64,000 nt of DNA, taken from Viridothelium virens (lineage: Eukaryota > Ascomycota > Dothideomycetes > Trypetheliales > Trypetheliaceae). The stretch is from positions 366,758 to 430,757 of the forward strand of contig ML991787.1 in NCBI GenBank assembly GCA_010094025.1, written 5' to 3'. The notes below the pieces were generated by a model. That model did not search any database, was not told the origin of the DNA, and saw nothing but the letters and a program-made list of their open reading frames with translations. A program made the position numbers and the translations under genes. Positions 54,490 through 64,000 of this stretch are shown in pieces. Numbering within the stretch: the first letter of the stretch is position 1; every line of letters begins with the position of its first letter.

Positions 54490-57400
54490 TCAAATGCTCG
54501 CTCGTCGCGGAGCCATGGTCCTTCTCAGATTCTTCTTCTCTTCTGTCTCCTCCATCACGGGCAATACCCCATCTGCTTTCAGCTGCGCCAGATATTGCCT
54601 CCCATACTGATATCCTACCTGATCGATCTCCTCGAACTTGTCAAAAGCCAATGTTCCATATGGATCGATCGGTGGACGCATGAATCGACAGCCTGGCGTT
54701 GTCTTTGCCCTCTCGAGCGCGTCTACACTCGAGACATACGCGAGCCTAGCCTGAATTTCCTGGAGGGTTGGGGGGTTCGGATGAGAGGAGAAGGGGTTCC
54801 ATCGGTTGAATGAAGCCCAGAACCCCGACAGTGAATCTCCATAGGTTTGGGGAGTATTATCGTCGAGTGCACCCACGTCGACAGCAAAGATGACATCTGC
54901 GCCAAGCGATTTCATATGTTGCACGGTAAGATTGTCGACGTAGCCACCATCGAGTAGCATGTCTCCTTCGTCACAAAGCGGAGGTAATAAGCCGGCAAGG
55001 GTCATCGAGGCACGTACATAACGCCAAACATAGCCGCTGGTATGAATTTCGCATCGGCTTCTGCTTATGTTCGTTGTGTTGCAGTAAAATTCGAGCCAGA
55101 AGTCTTCGATTTGGGCGTTGCCCAACGTCTTGAAAAGGCCTCGATTGAATTCATGGCCCGTGGTGTAAGAGACGCTGTCCAGCGATTAGTACTAGAGCCC
55201 TTTCGAAGGAGGATTTGACTTGCGATGGGTACGTAACATCCAGAACCAGCCTCCAAAAGCTACCCATCCGACCACAAAATTTCTTCGCTCGTCCGTACAT
55301 GGGCACTACGTCAGCATCCCAAGCGTAAAGCGCTCCAATGAAAGCGCCAATAGAAGTTCCTCCAACTATATCAATGGGTATGCCTGCCTCTTCGAGAGCT
55401 CTCAAAATCCCTACATGGGCAATGCCTCTCGCGCCTCCGCCACCCAGGACCAGACCGACAGATTTGCCGCATAAACGGCGAGCTAGCCTGTAAAAGTCGC
55501 CTTTGAATGGCGATTCAGCCGAATACAGTGGCGTTTGGCGCACTTTGCGCGAAGTATATTTCTGAATCTCCGCCTGGATCGTCTGAACTCGCTTCTTAAG
55601 AGCGGAACCAAACTGGTTTTCTGGTGGATGGACGGGCTCTGGTGCGCTACGATACGGCATCTGTATGTGGTGATGGCTTCCATTGATCCAGACACGATTT
55701 CGCAGCCATCGCCTGGTCAAGCCGGGTGGACAATATCTCTCAGCATGAAGTAGAACTAATTCCTTACGCGCTGTTGTCTTGGTCGTCAAGAGAAACCTCT
55801 CGTATTCACCGATGGCAGGCGATCCTTCTGCAAGTCCAACAAGGAGGATGCAGTCCGCTTGGCTGATGCATGTCTGAGTCCAAGGTGACTTGACAGGAGT
55901 GTCAGCAATATAGAGCACAAGTCCATATTTATCTTCAAGATCTGCAAGATACTGCGATAACTTCAATTTTCCCATCCTACTAAAGGCATGTCGCCCTAGA
56001 TGGTTGAGGATCGCTGATTGATTAAGGGAAGTAATTCCATTTGAAATGCCGATTTGTGTCAGTGCGTTCAAAAGACGATTTCCGAATTCAACCACAGGTA
56101 CGCCTGCAGTAACTGGAATGATTGCTACTGTTCGGAGATTCACAGTCGACGACGCCTTGCTTGTCTGTACAGCAGAAGTCCGCTCGCGTCCAACGTCTCG
56201 TAACGGGTCCTCGATAAGCTGTCGCATCCTAGACGCAATAATCCTGGAAATTTTCATGGTAATTCCGGGATGTTCTGATGCCAGACTGTTGAAGAGTGTT
56301 CGTGGAAGCTTAGCCATTTCTGTGTCGCGAATAGCATGCAAAGTACTTGATCGTGCTGTTTCCGTTAGGACTTCAAGCTCTCCAACACTGTCACCTTGAC
56401 CGTATTCGCCTGTGACCTTGATCGACTCGTTCTGCGATTCTTGGATAGCCCTAAGTCGCCCATTCAGAACAATGTAAATGGCATCACTTTCATCATTCTG
56501 ATGGTAAATAGCCTGACCGGCGTTGACTTGGACCCACTCCAGCGCGAAGTCGATGTGAAGGATGATACGAGGCAGTAAAGTAGTCAGTCTCTTGGCCATT
56601 GTTAGAAGAACAATTGGGTGACGTTCAACGATCCTTTCAATCACGGCACGTGGCAGAAATCCAACATATACGTCTGTCTTTGCCGTGACGTCAATGAAGG
56701 ATCTATGCGAAGATACGGTCCCAAGGTATCCAGCTAAGCCTCCTGGCTTGGTGGTGAATAGACTCCTCCTTCTCGGTGTCTTCCTTTTCTTCGAATCATT
56801 CGCACCAGCACTCGAGCGACTGGACGAAGGTGTGTTAGGCTTGTAAGCTGCTTCGCCAAACAATTCCGAAGCCATCAGATCTGGCGACTGAGGAGACGTC
56901 CCGAGCACGTTGGTCTCCGTGTCGTACTCGTCAATGGGTACGCCCACGTCCAAGAAGCCATCAATCACGTAATAGAGCCCTGGATTTCGCTCACCTTGTT
57001 CGACAAGAACAGCGTCTTTGGGAAAGTAGACGATTTCAATCTCATTCCTCAACTCTTCTAAAATGTTCAAAGGCGCAGTTGTGCTGGTAGTGGCAATGGA
57101 TGTGGAGGTAATAGAATCGGTGTCACCGTCTGCAGAAACGTCATATGGTTCCATCAGGCCGAAAGCATTGTTGAAAACTGCCTTTTGACGCCTTGAATCA
57201 TAAGATACGAGTCGTGGAGACTGCTCGACAGAAACGGGCTTCCGTATACTGATCTTGCTCGGGGACAATCCAATGGCTTTAAACATGCAATCCAAGATAG
57301 ATTCGCGGAATTGCATGTCCTCATCCATTGAGTCTTGTCGGTGCATGTGTATAGATGGACGGACCGGACTTGCAAAAGGAGTTACAATCTCCCGCTCCAA

Positions 57401-59159
57401 TGGGTTGAAGACGTCGCGTCGCGATGAAGGCAGGTTCTCCGCGGGCTGCGAAAAGCTAACCCTAGTTTGTCGACCCCCAGGTCTCGCTGGATACGAGTTG
57501 GTTAGCAGGTCGCCCGCACTGATCCCATTCCGTTCAGCAATGGGTGTTGTGACGCGCGGAACGGAGTCAGTACTGGGTGCTGCACGTCTCATCATTGCTA
57601 GCTGCGCCTGTGTAGCTGCTTCACGGCGAAGCCCACTACTCCATCGTCTTGGTTGACCTGATGAGGTATTGTGCAAAGCAATGCCCTTCATTCCTTCCTC
57701 GCGTCCAATGCGTTCCTTTTCTGTTTGGAACTTGCCCTTCAACCGCTCAAGCGCAGAACCGCGAAGAAAACCTGGAAGTTCGTGGGTGGTATACCTGTTC
57801 ATTAGCTTCTCAGTCTGCAAAACTTCACTTGTCAGCCCAAGGTAGGCATGGCCAGTTGCAAGCGTGACACGTTGAAGCCTTGTTAGAATAACTTGAATGA
57901 TATGGGCAGTGGCCTTAGGGTACACCCTGGTTAGGCGATGGAATGCTGTCGCAGGGATGATTGCTATGGTCGTGTCTGTAGTAGCTCTTGCTACTATATC
58001 TGGATGCGCAGACTTTCGGCGCTTAGGCTTTGAAAATTGGTAATGCTTTTCGTGCTGAAGATGCTCCTCGGGTTCTACGTCCAAATCTAGAGGTGGTATG
58101 TTTGAGAGTCTGCCTACAGATTGAGGTCGCGAAACATTTGATGGACGACGCTGGTGGTTTCCTGGTTTGATGTTGGGACTCAAGGGGGTAATTATAGGAC
58201 TTGTCCCTGCTGTATCGGGCGTGGCTGGCCTGCCTCCAGTCATAGAAGTCTGAGCCCCAAGCTTGAGATGATGCAACCCGGCGGTATTTGGCACAGATTC
58301 CAGGCCAGAGGCTTCATGTTGATCGTGTCGCAATTTCACATCTTCTGTGAACAGTGAGAGTATTGAGAAGAGGGATGACATTGGGGCTCCGTTCTTGACT
58401 TCGGTCAACAACTGATAGCCTTGGTTGCCTTCCCGTTGACCAGAGTGCTCGTCCTGTGAATCATCTCCTAGGAGATTAAATTCTCTACTTTCATCCTCCC
58501 CTTGCCGATTTGACTTGACAAATATCTGGACGAGTCCATCAACGACGAGACAGAAGCCTTTTTCTTCCTCGAGCAACAGCGTTTCTCCAGCGATTAGTTT
58601 CCTCGTTTGCATGGTTCGTGTCAACTCGTGGAAGACGTGCCTTTCCAAATAACCAAAAACCTTGATGGCACTCAAGAACTCGTCAAGATAATTGGAAAGG
58701 CCTGGCTTTGAGTCACCTTCCTGGGATTCTGGAAAAACATCGATTTGCGGATCCTTCCGTTGAGGCTCTGCGGGCAAATGGCTGTACATGCCAAGAAAAC
58801 GGTAACGTACGATCCAACTCACGGTAGATGCAAAGGCAACAATAATGAGTAACCTTACTACCTGTTAGTCTTTTCTCTTCTTTCCAGTAGGTTTCTGCTT
58901 ACAGAGTAGTCATATTCATTGTGAAAGTCAGACTCATGGACAGGACGGTGAAAACCCATGTCGGAAGAGTGATAGTAGCAAATGAAATAAGCCAAAAAAG
59001 GGCAATGGGAACATATCGCACTATTGCCAATATAGCACGTCCTATGGGACCGAAGGATGCGGCACTATCAGTGATCTTTTGGACTGCGGCGCTCGCGCTG
59101 GCGCTGGCGCTGGTTGTAGCGAGGCCGGTAAGCGTATCATGAGAACTAGATGAATCCAT
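54490..59159 (-). CDS. NTE1: Lysophospholipase NTE1 (neuropathy target esterase homologue)
   Basis: Model: complement(join(54490..55174,55224..58853,58903..59159)), 1523 residues. NTE1 is an ER-membrane phospholipase B that deacylates phosphatidylcholine. Exon 1 encodes a membrane-rich start ([18 protein letters not shown] across intron 1). The cyclic-nucleotide-binding-like modules follow: [20 protein letters not shown] then [20 protein letters not shown]; later [20 protein letters not shown] and [20 protein letters not shown]. The patatin domain has [18 protein letters not shown], the nucleophile Ser near 1253 in [10 protein letters not shown] and the Asp near 1371 in LDGGYVDNL. Intron 2 (55175-55223) begins GCAAGT and ends ACAG, a GC-AG intron with a TACTAAT branch; only this gives [17 protein letters not shown]. 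Intron 1 uses an AAG acceptor. An upstream in-frame Met could lengthen the N-terminus. Confidence 0.94.
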
Positions 59160-59718
59160 TGTAGCATCTGTTTCTAAGGAAAGGGCGCGACAGGAAATCG
59201 CTGCCAGGACCAGTATCAGAAACCGCATCCTGACGTGAACAGGCAAAGAAAGATCTGGGTTCCAAGCCGCGGGTCCAAGCTGGTGAAGCAACACAGCAAG
59301 GATCCGCAGAATGATTATCCAGCGAACAAGTCTACGGATGTCCGAAGCAGGTATCTGGTCATGAGGACAGCCGACAACATCGCGCACTGATCTCGCCCGA
59401 GTTTTTTTTATGGCCGAGATATAGTTTTGAAGAAAAGTCTCGCAGGCAAAGCCTGATTCGAAAGAGGACTAAGAGTACTAAGAGTACTAAGAGTCTTTGG
59501 CTTTCACCACTTGAAACCTACTAACATCGAAAACCGGTTGGAGGAGGTGGAAAGTGGCGTGATTACATAATCGACCCTGAAGTAAGGCTGGGCGCGTCGC
59601 GTTCTCGGCCCGCATCTCTTGCGGTGTTGCGCGCGGTTATTCAAAATAATTTCTCAAGCTCTCGCTGCGAGCTATATTTCTGAGATAGCTTGAGTGCGAT
59701 TACGATTCTTCAGGCATC
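59160..59718. other. Divergent promoter region of NTE1 and ARP9
   Basis: About 0.56 kb. It contains ACTAAGAGT in three perfect tandem copies at 59468-59494. No gene is supported; the open frame continuous with NTE1 exon 1 up to 59387 could extend that protein if an upstream start is used. Confidence 0.5.
59468..59494. repeat. 9-bp tandem repeat, three copies
   Basis: ACTAAGAGT repeated three times without mismatch in the NTE1/ARP9 intergenic region, about 225 bp from the ARP9 start. Confidence 0.8.
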
Positions 59719-61757
59719 ATGCCGGCTTTCAAAGATGACCAGATCATCGTGCGCAAACCCCCACATGTTTCAAGTTGCAGAGATTCCTAACATGACCACA
59801 GGTGATTGCTCCAGGATCGTTGACTACTCTCGCGCAGCTTGGCTTGCCTGAATCTTTCACTCCAGCCAAAGTTCGAGTCCGCTCGTGCATGTTTCCAGCC
59901 CAGAAGACGGGTCAATATGAGCCATACAAAATTCGTGTGAAGGAACGGCGACCTGCTAGTGGTCCAGAGAACGGAACATCTGCAGATGGGGAGACCGTAG
60001 GCAATAACGAAGAGAGCCTGGTCTTGGAAGAAGACTTTGTCTCAGAGGATGGAGCGGCGTGGCCTATGACTGGAGGCAGGATTACTGATTGGCCCTGTTT
60101 CTACGCTCTGATGAACCACGTTTACAATACCTTGAATCCGCCATTCCACACACCCATTATTCTCATTTCGCAGCCAGCATGGACTCCTCGAGATCACGAG
60201 AAGCTTGCTCAGTTCTTCTTCGAAAAGTTCAAGATACCGGCATTCGCTCTGATGGACTCGGCCATGGCGTCATGTTACGCTTTTGGATGCCACACAGGTA
60301 CGGTTGTGGACGTCGGACTCGACAAGGCAGACATCACCGCAGTCAGTGATTTCTGCGTACACGACAGAGGCCGAGGAATCGCTATACCGAATATTGGAGG
60401 TGAAGCAATGACCCAGCGACTTCTCCAGCTACTTGGGCCCCGCGGTTTCAAGCGCGAAATGTGCGAGCAATTAAAGCGCAGTCAAATCTGCGAGATCCTC
60501 CCACCCGATACTCCTCTCCCAGGATCAGCTGATGGCAAAGAAGACGGAGTCACTAATCCCGCAGCTGCAGCTTCTACTGGAGCTGCCGGTTCAGGTCCTG
60601 GTCAGCGAAATACCGCTGGAGCCATGGGTAATGCTCCCATTGGTCCCGGTCCCGATACTCAGGTTGGAGAAGAGTTGAAAGATGAAGAAGAGAGTGAGGG
60701 CGTTCTAGATGTTGCAAGCATTGTCACAGGCGGAAAGATGAATGAATATCTAGCTCGCAAGGAAAGGGAAAAGGCCGATAAAGCTGACAAGGTTGCAGCG
60801 AGGAAGAAGGGCTCAGATGCAACGGCCCAACAAGCAAAACCAGTACGGTTGCCCAACTCAAAACGCGAACGTAGCACCTTTCTCTATGACGACCATGCTC
60901 TTCTGGACGCACTCAAGGAAAAGAACCTCAGTGGGGATGAGATGGCCGAGGCACAAGCTAGACTCGACGAGGGTTCGCATAAAGATGCCCCGATGTCTGC
61001 CACTGATGGCGTTAACGGTGTCGAGGCCGAAGGCCATACCAGAGCACCTCCAAGAGGTGCCATCCGACGTGAAATCGAAGTTGGCCTCGAACGGTTCCAG
61101 GTTGCCTCGGATGGCATAATTGAGAGAATAGCAGATGCTATTCATCGAACCATAATGTCTGTTGAAGAGGTAAACAAGCGATCCGAACTCTGGGACTCTC
61201 TCGTCATCTGTGGGAATGGCTCTAGAGTCAGAGGTAGGTTGGTATTATAATCACTCTTGAGCTAGCTAATCAAGGGTTCAGGTTTCAAAGAGGCATTATT
61301 GGCAACTCTATCGAGCAAGTACTTGATCTCACCATCCTCTGCCACAATCTTTACATCGGAAATTCCTTCCAACATCTCCACTCCTACCGGGACCGGAGCA
61401 AACACTCCACAGCCTCAAATGCATCCACCACATGGTAGCCATGTCAATCCATTGCTCCTTGCCGCAACGACTGCTCAAGTCCCACATTTGAACCCATCTT
61501 CTTCTTCACTTACTCCCCACCATTCCCATAATACCCATTCGTCTCATGGGCAGACACCTACAAGTATCAAGACGGTCAAAATCCCAGAATACTTCCCTGA
61601 ATGGAAGGAAGCCGGGTATGAGGAAGCTGCGTTCCTTGGTGCACAAGTTGCGGCGAAAGTCCTCTTCGTTGTTGACCAAGGCGCGAATAAGGGCTATATG
61701 AACAGAACAGATTACAATGATAATGGACCGACTGGCATCCACGATTACACTCTTTAG
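59719..61757 (+). CDS. ARP9: Actin-related protein 9, chromatin remodelling subunit
   Basis: Model: join(59719..59748,59802..61233,61282..61757), 645 residues. Arp9 forms a dimer with Arp7 in SWI/SNF and RSC complexes. The first exon is only 30 nt (MPAFKDDQII), joined to VIAPGSLTTLAQLGLPESFT by a 53-nt intron (GTGCGC to CACAG). The actin fold is recognised by ILISQPAWTPRDHEKLAQFF, GTVVDVGLDKADITAVSDF and IPNIGGEAMTQRLLQLLG. A long charged insertion (about 240-400) with NEYLARKEREKADKADK is typical for fungal Arp9. Near the end, WDSLVICGNGSRVRGFKEAL spans intron 2, and EYFPEWKEAGYEEAAFLGAQ then AAKVLFV closes the fold. The last part includes a Ser/His-rich loop. ATP-binding residues are diverged, as expected. 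Confidence 0.9.
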
Positions 61758-62055
61758 GCTTCGAGAGTGTACATGAGCAGAAAAACACCATCGATATCAA
61801 AGCTAATAGCACACGGAAGACGCCGATCGCCGTCGCGTACAACTTCCATTAGTGGCAAGAAGCTCTACCAGCCAATCACGTTCAAGATCTCGAATGCGCC
61901 AATCTTCAAACAAATTTGCGTCTTGCGTGCAACACTATCCTTGCTCGCATCACTTAACAGCTCAATCGCAGACGAATTGATTTGACTTACGGTGTTACAA
62001 TCCTGTACGGCTCCTGCATTAGCATACCTTCCGATCTCGAAAATCCTTGTCTTTC

Positions 62056-63530
62056 ATGGGATCTCCACGGCGCGTTTACGTTGGCGCTTTTGCGCACTGC
62101 AAATCACTCGAAGAATTGGATATCTGCGATGCAGGCGCAATAGGTGTTGGCGAATCTGGAAGAATAGAATTCATCGAAAGAGATGTAGACGATATATCCT
62201 CGGTACTAGAGAAGCAGGGCTGGAAAGGCGTAAAGGTTGTTAAGATAAAAGACCATGGCTTCTTCTTTCCTGGTTTTATAGGTAAGCAGATAGATCGATA
62301 TTTCAAAAATGATTGCACACGTCGAATAACCACTCGCTAAATGCATATGCTGATCATTCTTTAGATACTCATATCCACGCCCCCCAGTATCCCAATGCTG
62401 GCATCTTTGGAAAAACCACCCTCATTGACTGGTTGGACAAGTATACCTTCCCTATGGAAGCCTCTTTCTCGTCTCTCGCTCGAGCCCGTCAAGTTTACAA
62501 TCGCATCGTCAACCGCACACTGTCCCACGGCACGACGACCGCCGCCTACTATGCCACTGTCCACGTCCCCGCCACGAACCTCCTCGCCGACATCTGCCAC
62601 GCCAAACACCAGCGCGCCTTCATCGGCCGCGTCTGCATGGACACGATGAGCCCTCCCAACTACCGCGACACCAGCCCCGAAGACGCCGTCGCTGCCACCC
62701 GCGCCACAATCCAGCACATCACCTCGCTCGACCCCTCGCACTCGCTCCTCATCCCAATCATCACCCCACGCTTCGCCCCATCCTGCACGCCCGCCTGCCT
62801 CTCCGCGCTCGGCCGCCTCCACAAGGAAACCAACCTCCCCATCCAAACGCACATCGCCGAGAACCACGCCGAGCTCGACCTCGTCCGCCGCACCTTCCCG
62901 TCCCACCCCTCCTACACCGCCGTCTACGACGACCACGGCCTGCTGGGCCCTCGCACCGTCCTCGCGCACGCGGTCCACCTCTCGCCCGCCGAGGTCGCGC
63001 TGATACGCGCGCGGGGGGCGAAGGTGTCGCACTGTCCTGCCAGCAACACGGCGCTGACGTCTGGGGCGGCGAAGGTGCGGGAGTTGCTTCTTGAGGACAT
63101 CACGATTGGCTTGGGGACGGACGTCAGTGGTGGGTACAGTCCGAGTGTGTTGGTCGCGGCGAGACATGCGGTGATGGTGAGTCGGCATGTGGCGATGGGG
63201 AGTGGAGAGGGGGAGGGGGATGCGGCGAAGTTGACGGAGGCGGAGGTGTTGTGGTTGGCGACGAGGGGGGGGGCGAGGGCATTGGGGCTGGAGGAGAGGG
63301 TTGGTGGGTTTGAGGTGGGGATGGAGTGGGATGCGCAGATGGTGGTGCTTGGGGAGGGGGTTGGCGTGGATGGGGAGGGAGGCGAGGCAGAGGGGCCGGT
63401 GGATGTGTTTGGGTGGGAGAGTTGGGAGGAACGGATCGCGAAATGGTTGTATAATGGGGATGATAGAAATACGGCGGCGGTGTGGGTGAAGGGGGAATTG
63501 GTGCATAAGACGCAGGCATTTTCTGGATGA
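62056..63530 (+). CDS. GUD1: Guanine deaminase
   Basis: Model: join(62056..62281,62365..63530), 463 residues. It converts guanine to xanthine in purine salvage. The N-terminal composite domain (RRVYVGAFAHCKSLEELDIC) precedes FFFPGFIDTHIHAPQYPNAG, which spans the 83-nt intron (GTAAGC to TTTAG, phase 1) and supplies the HxH metal ligands. Further metal and catalytic blocks are THIAENHAELDL, VLAHAVHLSPAEV, HCPASNTALTSGA and GLGTDVSGGYSPSVL. YTFPMEASFSSL is the usual substrate-side motif. Codons end mostly in C up to about 62990 and mostly in G afterwards; the C-terminal part is Gly/Glu/Val-rich and diverged. ATG 62056 is the first in frame. It lies 298 bp after ARP9 on the same strand. Confidence 0.93.
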
Positions 63531-63740
63531 ATAGCGGAGATAGAGATTCAAAACCATGACTCCAATTCCCTAGCTTCCAGAACATCTAGAATACACGGTA
63601 TCTCGAAAGACCCAGGGAGCCACCTCGCCCAAAAAGCCTTAAGCCTGAACACTAATTGCCGCTGTAAATATCGCACGGACTACTCTCTCCATCCATAACC
63701 AGCTTTAAAGTGACCGCCTTGCTACACTCATCATCGTCCT
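63531..63740. other. Intergenic, convergent 3' ends
   Basis: Between the guanine deaminase stop and the minisatellite. No ORF or RNA gene is seen; it should hold 3' UTR sequence from both sides. Confidence 0.5.
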
Positions 63741-63863
63741 CATCATCTCCATCTCATCATCTCCATCTTATCATCTCCATCTCATCATCTCCATCTCATC
63801 ATCTCCATCTCATCATCTCCATCTCATCATCTCCATCTCATCATCTCCATCTCATCATCTCCT
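63741..63863. repeat. 14-bp minisatellite, eight full copies and a partial one
   Basis: The unit TCATCATCTCCATC is repeated in tandem from 63741, with one C-to-T change in copy three, ending in a partial copy at about 63863. The stop codon of the minus-strand RS-domain gene (63855-63857) lies inside the last, partial copy. Confidence 0.9.
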
Positions 63864-64000
63864 CCGCCGTGGACTCCTGCTCCTATCACTATAGCTACTA
63901 TAACTACTATAGCTCGGACTCCTCCTTCTCCTCCTCCCCCCACCCCTGCCCCCTCTCGGTGGACTATATGCCCTCCCCCGTCTCGGCGGCGACCGACTAC
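63855..64000 (-). CDS. C-terminus of an RS-domain (SR-type) protein, cut by the window edge
   Basis: The minus strand is open from the window edge to TGA at 63855-63857 and encodes about 47 residues, including SRSPPRRGRAYSPPRGGRGG and YSSYSDRSRSPRRRR. Arg-Ser and Ser-Pro repeats with Arg-Gly-Gly are typical of splicing-related RNA-binding proteins, often with an RRM upstream (RNPS1, SR proteins, U1-70K type). The upstream part is missing so the family cannot be fixed. The stop is created within a tandem repeat copy, so repeat changes could alter the end of the protein. Confidence 0.6.
   Translation of the reverse strand, partial: SRSPPRRGRAYSPPRGGRGGGRRRRRSPSYSSYSSYSDRSRSPRRRR

Noticed and set aside
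62361-63557. 398-residue minus-strand ORF opposite guanine deaminase
   Set aside because: It is the antisense shadow of a GC-rich CDS; the plus strand carries all guanine deaminase motifs.
63741-63863. CRISPR array
   Set aside because: Units are 14 bp, directly adjacent and without spacers, in a eukaryotic genome; this is a minisatellite.
1-64000. Secondary-metabolite or other functional gene cluster
   Set aside because: No backbone synthase, P450 or cluster regulator is present; the genes are housekeeping and of unrelated pathways.

Overview
The window comes from a filamentous ascomycete (Pezizomycotina). Most genes are broken by short introns of about 49-66 bp with GT-AG ends and a CTAAY/CTRAC branch point a few bases before the acceptor. 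Genes are single-transcript and lie on both strands without operons. The protein set is typically fungal: GWT1, trifunctional HIS4, acid trehalase, BTA1, NTE1, ARP9 and a fungal-type complex I subunit. Gene models were built by hand, joining exons so that reading frame and family motifs stay continuous across each splice.

Layout. 1-2.0 kb: the tail of an unidentified ORF, an imperfect repeat region and an unknown minus-strand two-exon gene. 3.1-14.7 kb: GWT1 (GPI-anchor inositol acylation), a Sfr1/Mei5-type recombination mediator, an SRA-YDG DNA-binding protein (minus), HIS4 (minus), a Bem46/ABHD13-like hydrolase, a 189-bp foldback MITE, and a BTB/POZ protein. 15.6-25.6 kb: an importin-7/8 homologue (NMD5/SXM1, eight exons, minus), a secreted protein of unknown function (minus), a 2.8 kb gene-poor stretch and a secreted GH5 hydrolase. 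26.5-40.4 kb: the Aquarius/Cwf11 spliceosomal helicase (minus), a complex I 21-kDa-type subunit with a 17-nt exon, BTA1 betaine-lipid synthase (minus), RER1 (minus), a mitochondrial enoyl-CoA hydratase and the U5 snRNP factor AAR2. 42.4-48.6 kb: a conserved acidic protein preceded by a spliced upstream ORF, then a 5 kb gene-poor stretch with one Pol III gene. 48.6-64 kb: acid trehalase, ARL1, a dispersed 5S rRNA gene, NTE1 phospholipase (minus), ARP9, guanine deaminase, a 14-bp minisatellite and the C-terminus of an RS-domain protein (minus).

How the genes relate. The neighbours do not form a metabolic cluster; this is ordinary housekeeping synteny. Shared themes are membrane lipid metabolism (BTA1, NTE1, GWT1), ER-Golgi traffic (RER1, ARL1), splicing (Aquarius, AAR2, RS protein) and chromatin/DNA (ARP9, SRA-YDG, Sfr1). 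BTA1 carries a CACGTGGG Pho4/NUC-1-type site 188 bp upstream, which fits phosphate-starvation control.

The most unusual object is at 45558-45696 on the minus strand. It is a complete tRNA-Ala(CGC)-like gene with a perfect acceptor stem including G3:U70, A73, a T-arm and an oligo-T terminator. Its anticodon loop holds an 18-nt insertion, and its D-loop is split by a 49-nt insertion that begins GT, ends AAG, and carries its own box A-like sequence. Other notable points are a GC-AG intron in NTE1, the spliced upstream ORF, the MITE wedged 10 bp after a stop codon, and a recurring switch from C-ending to G-ending codons within genes.
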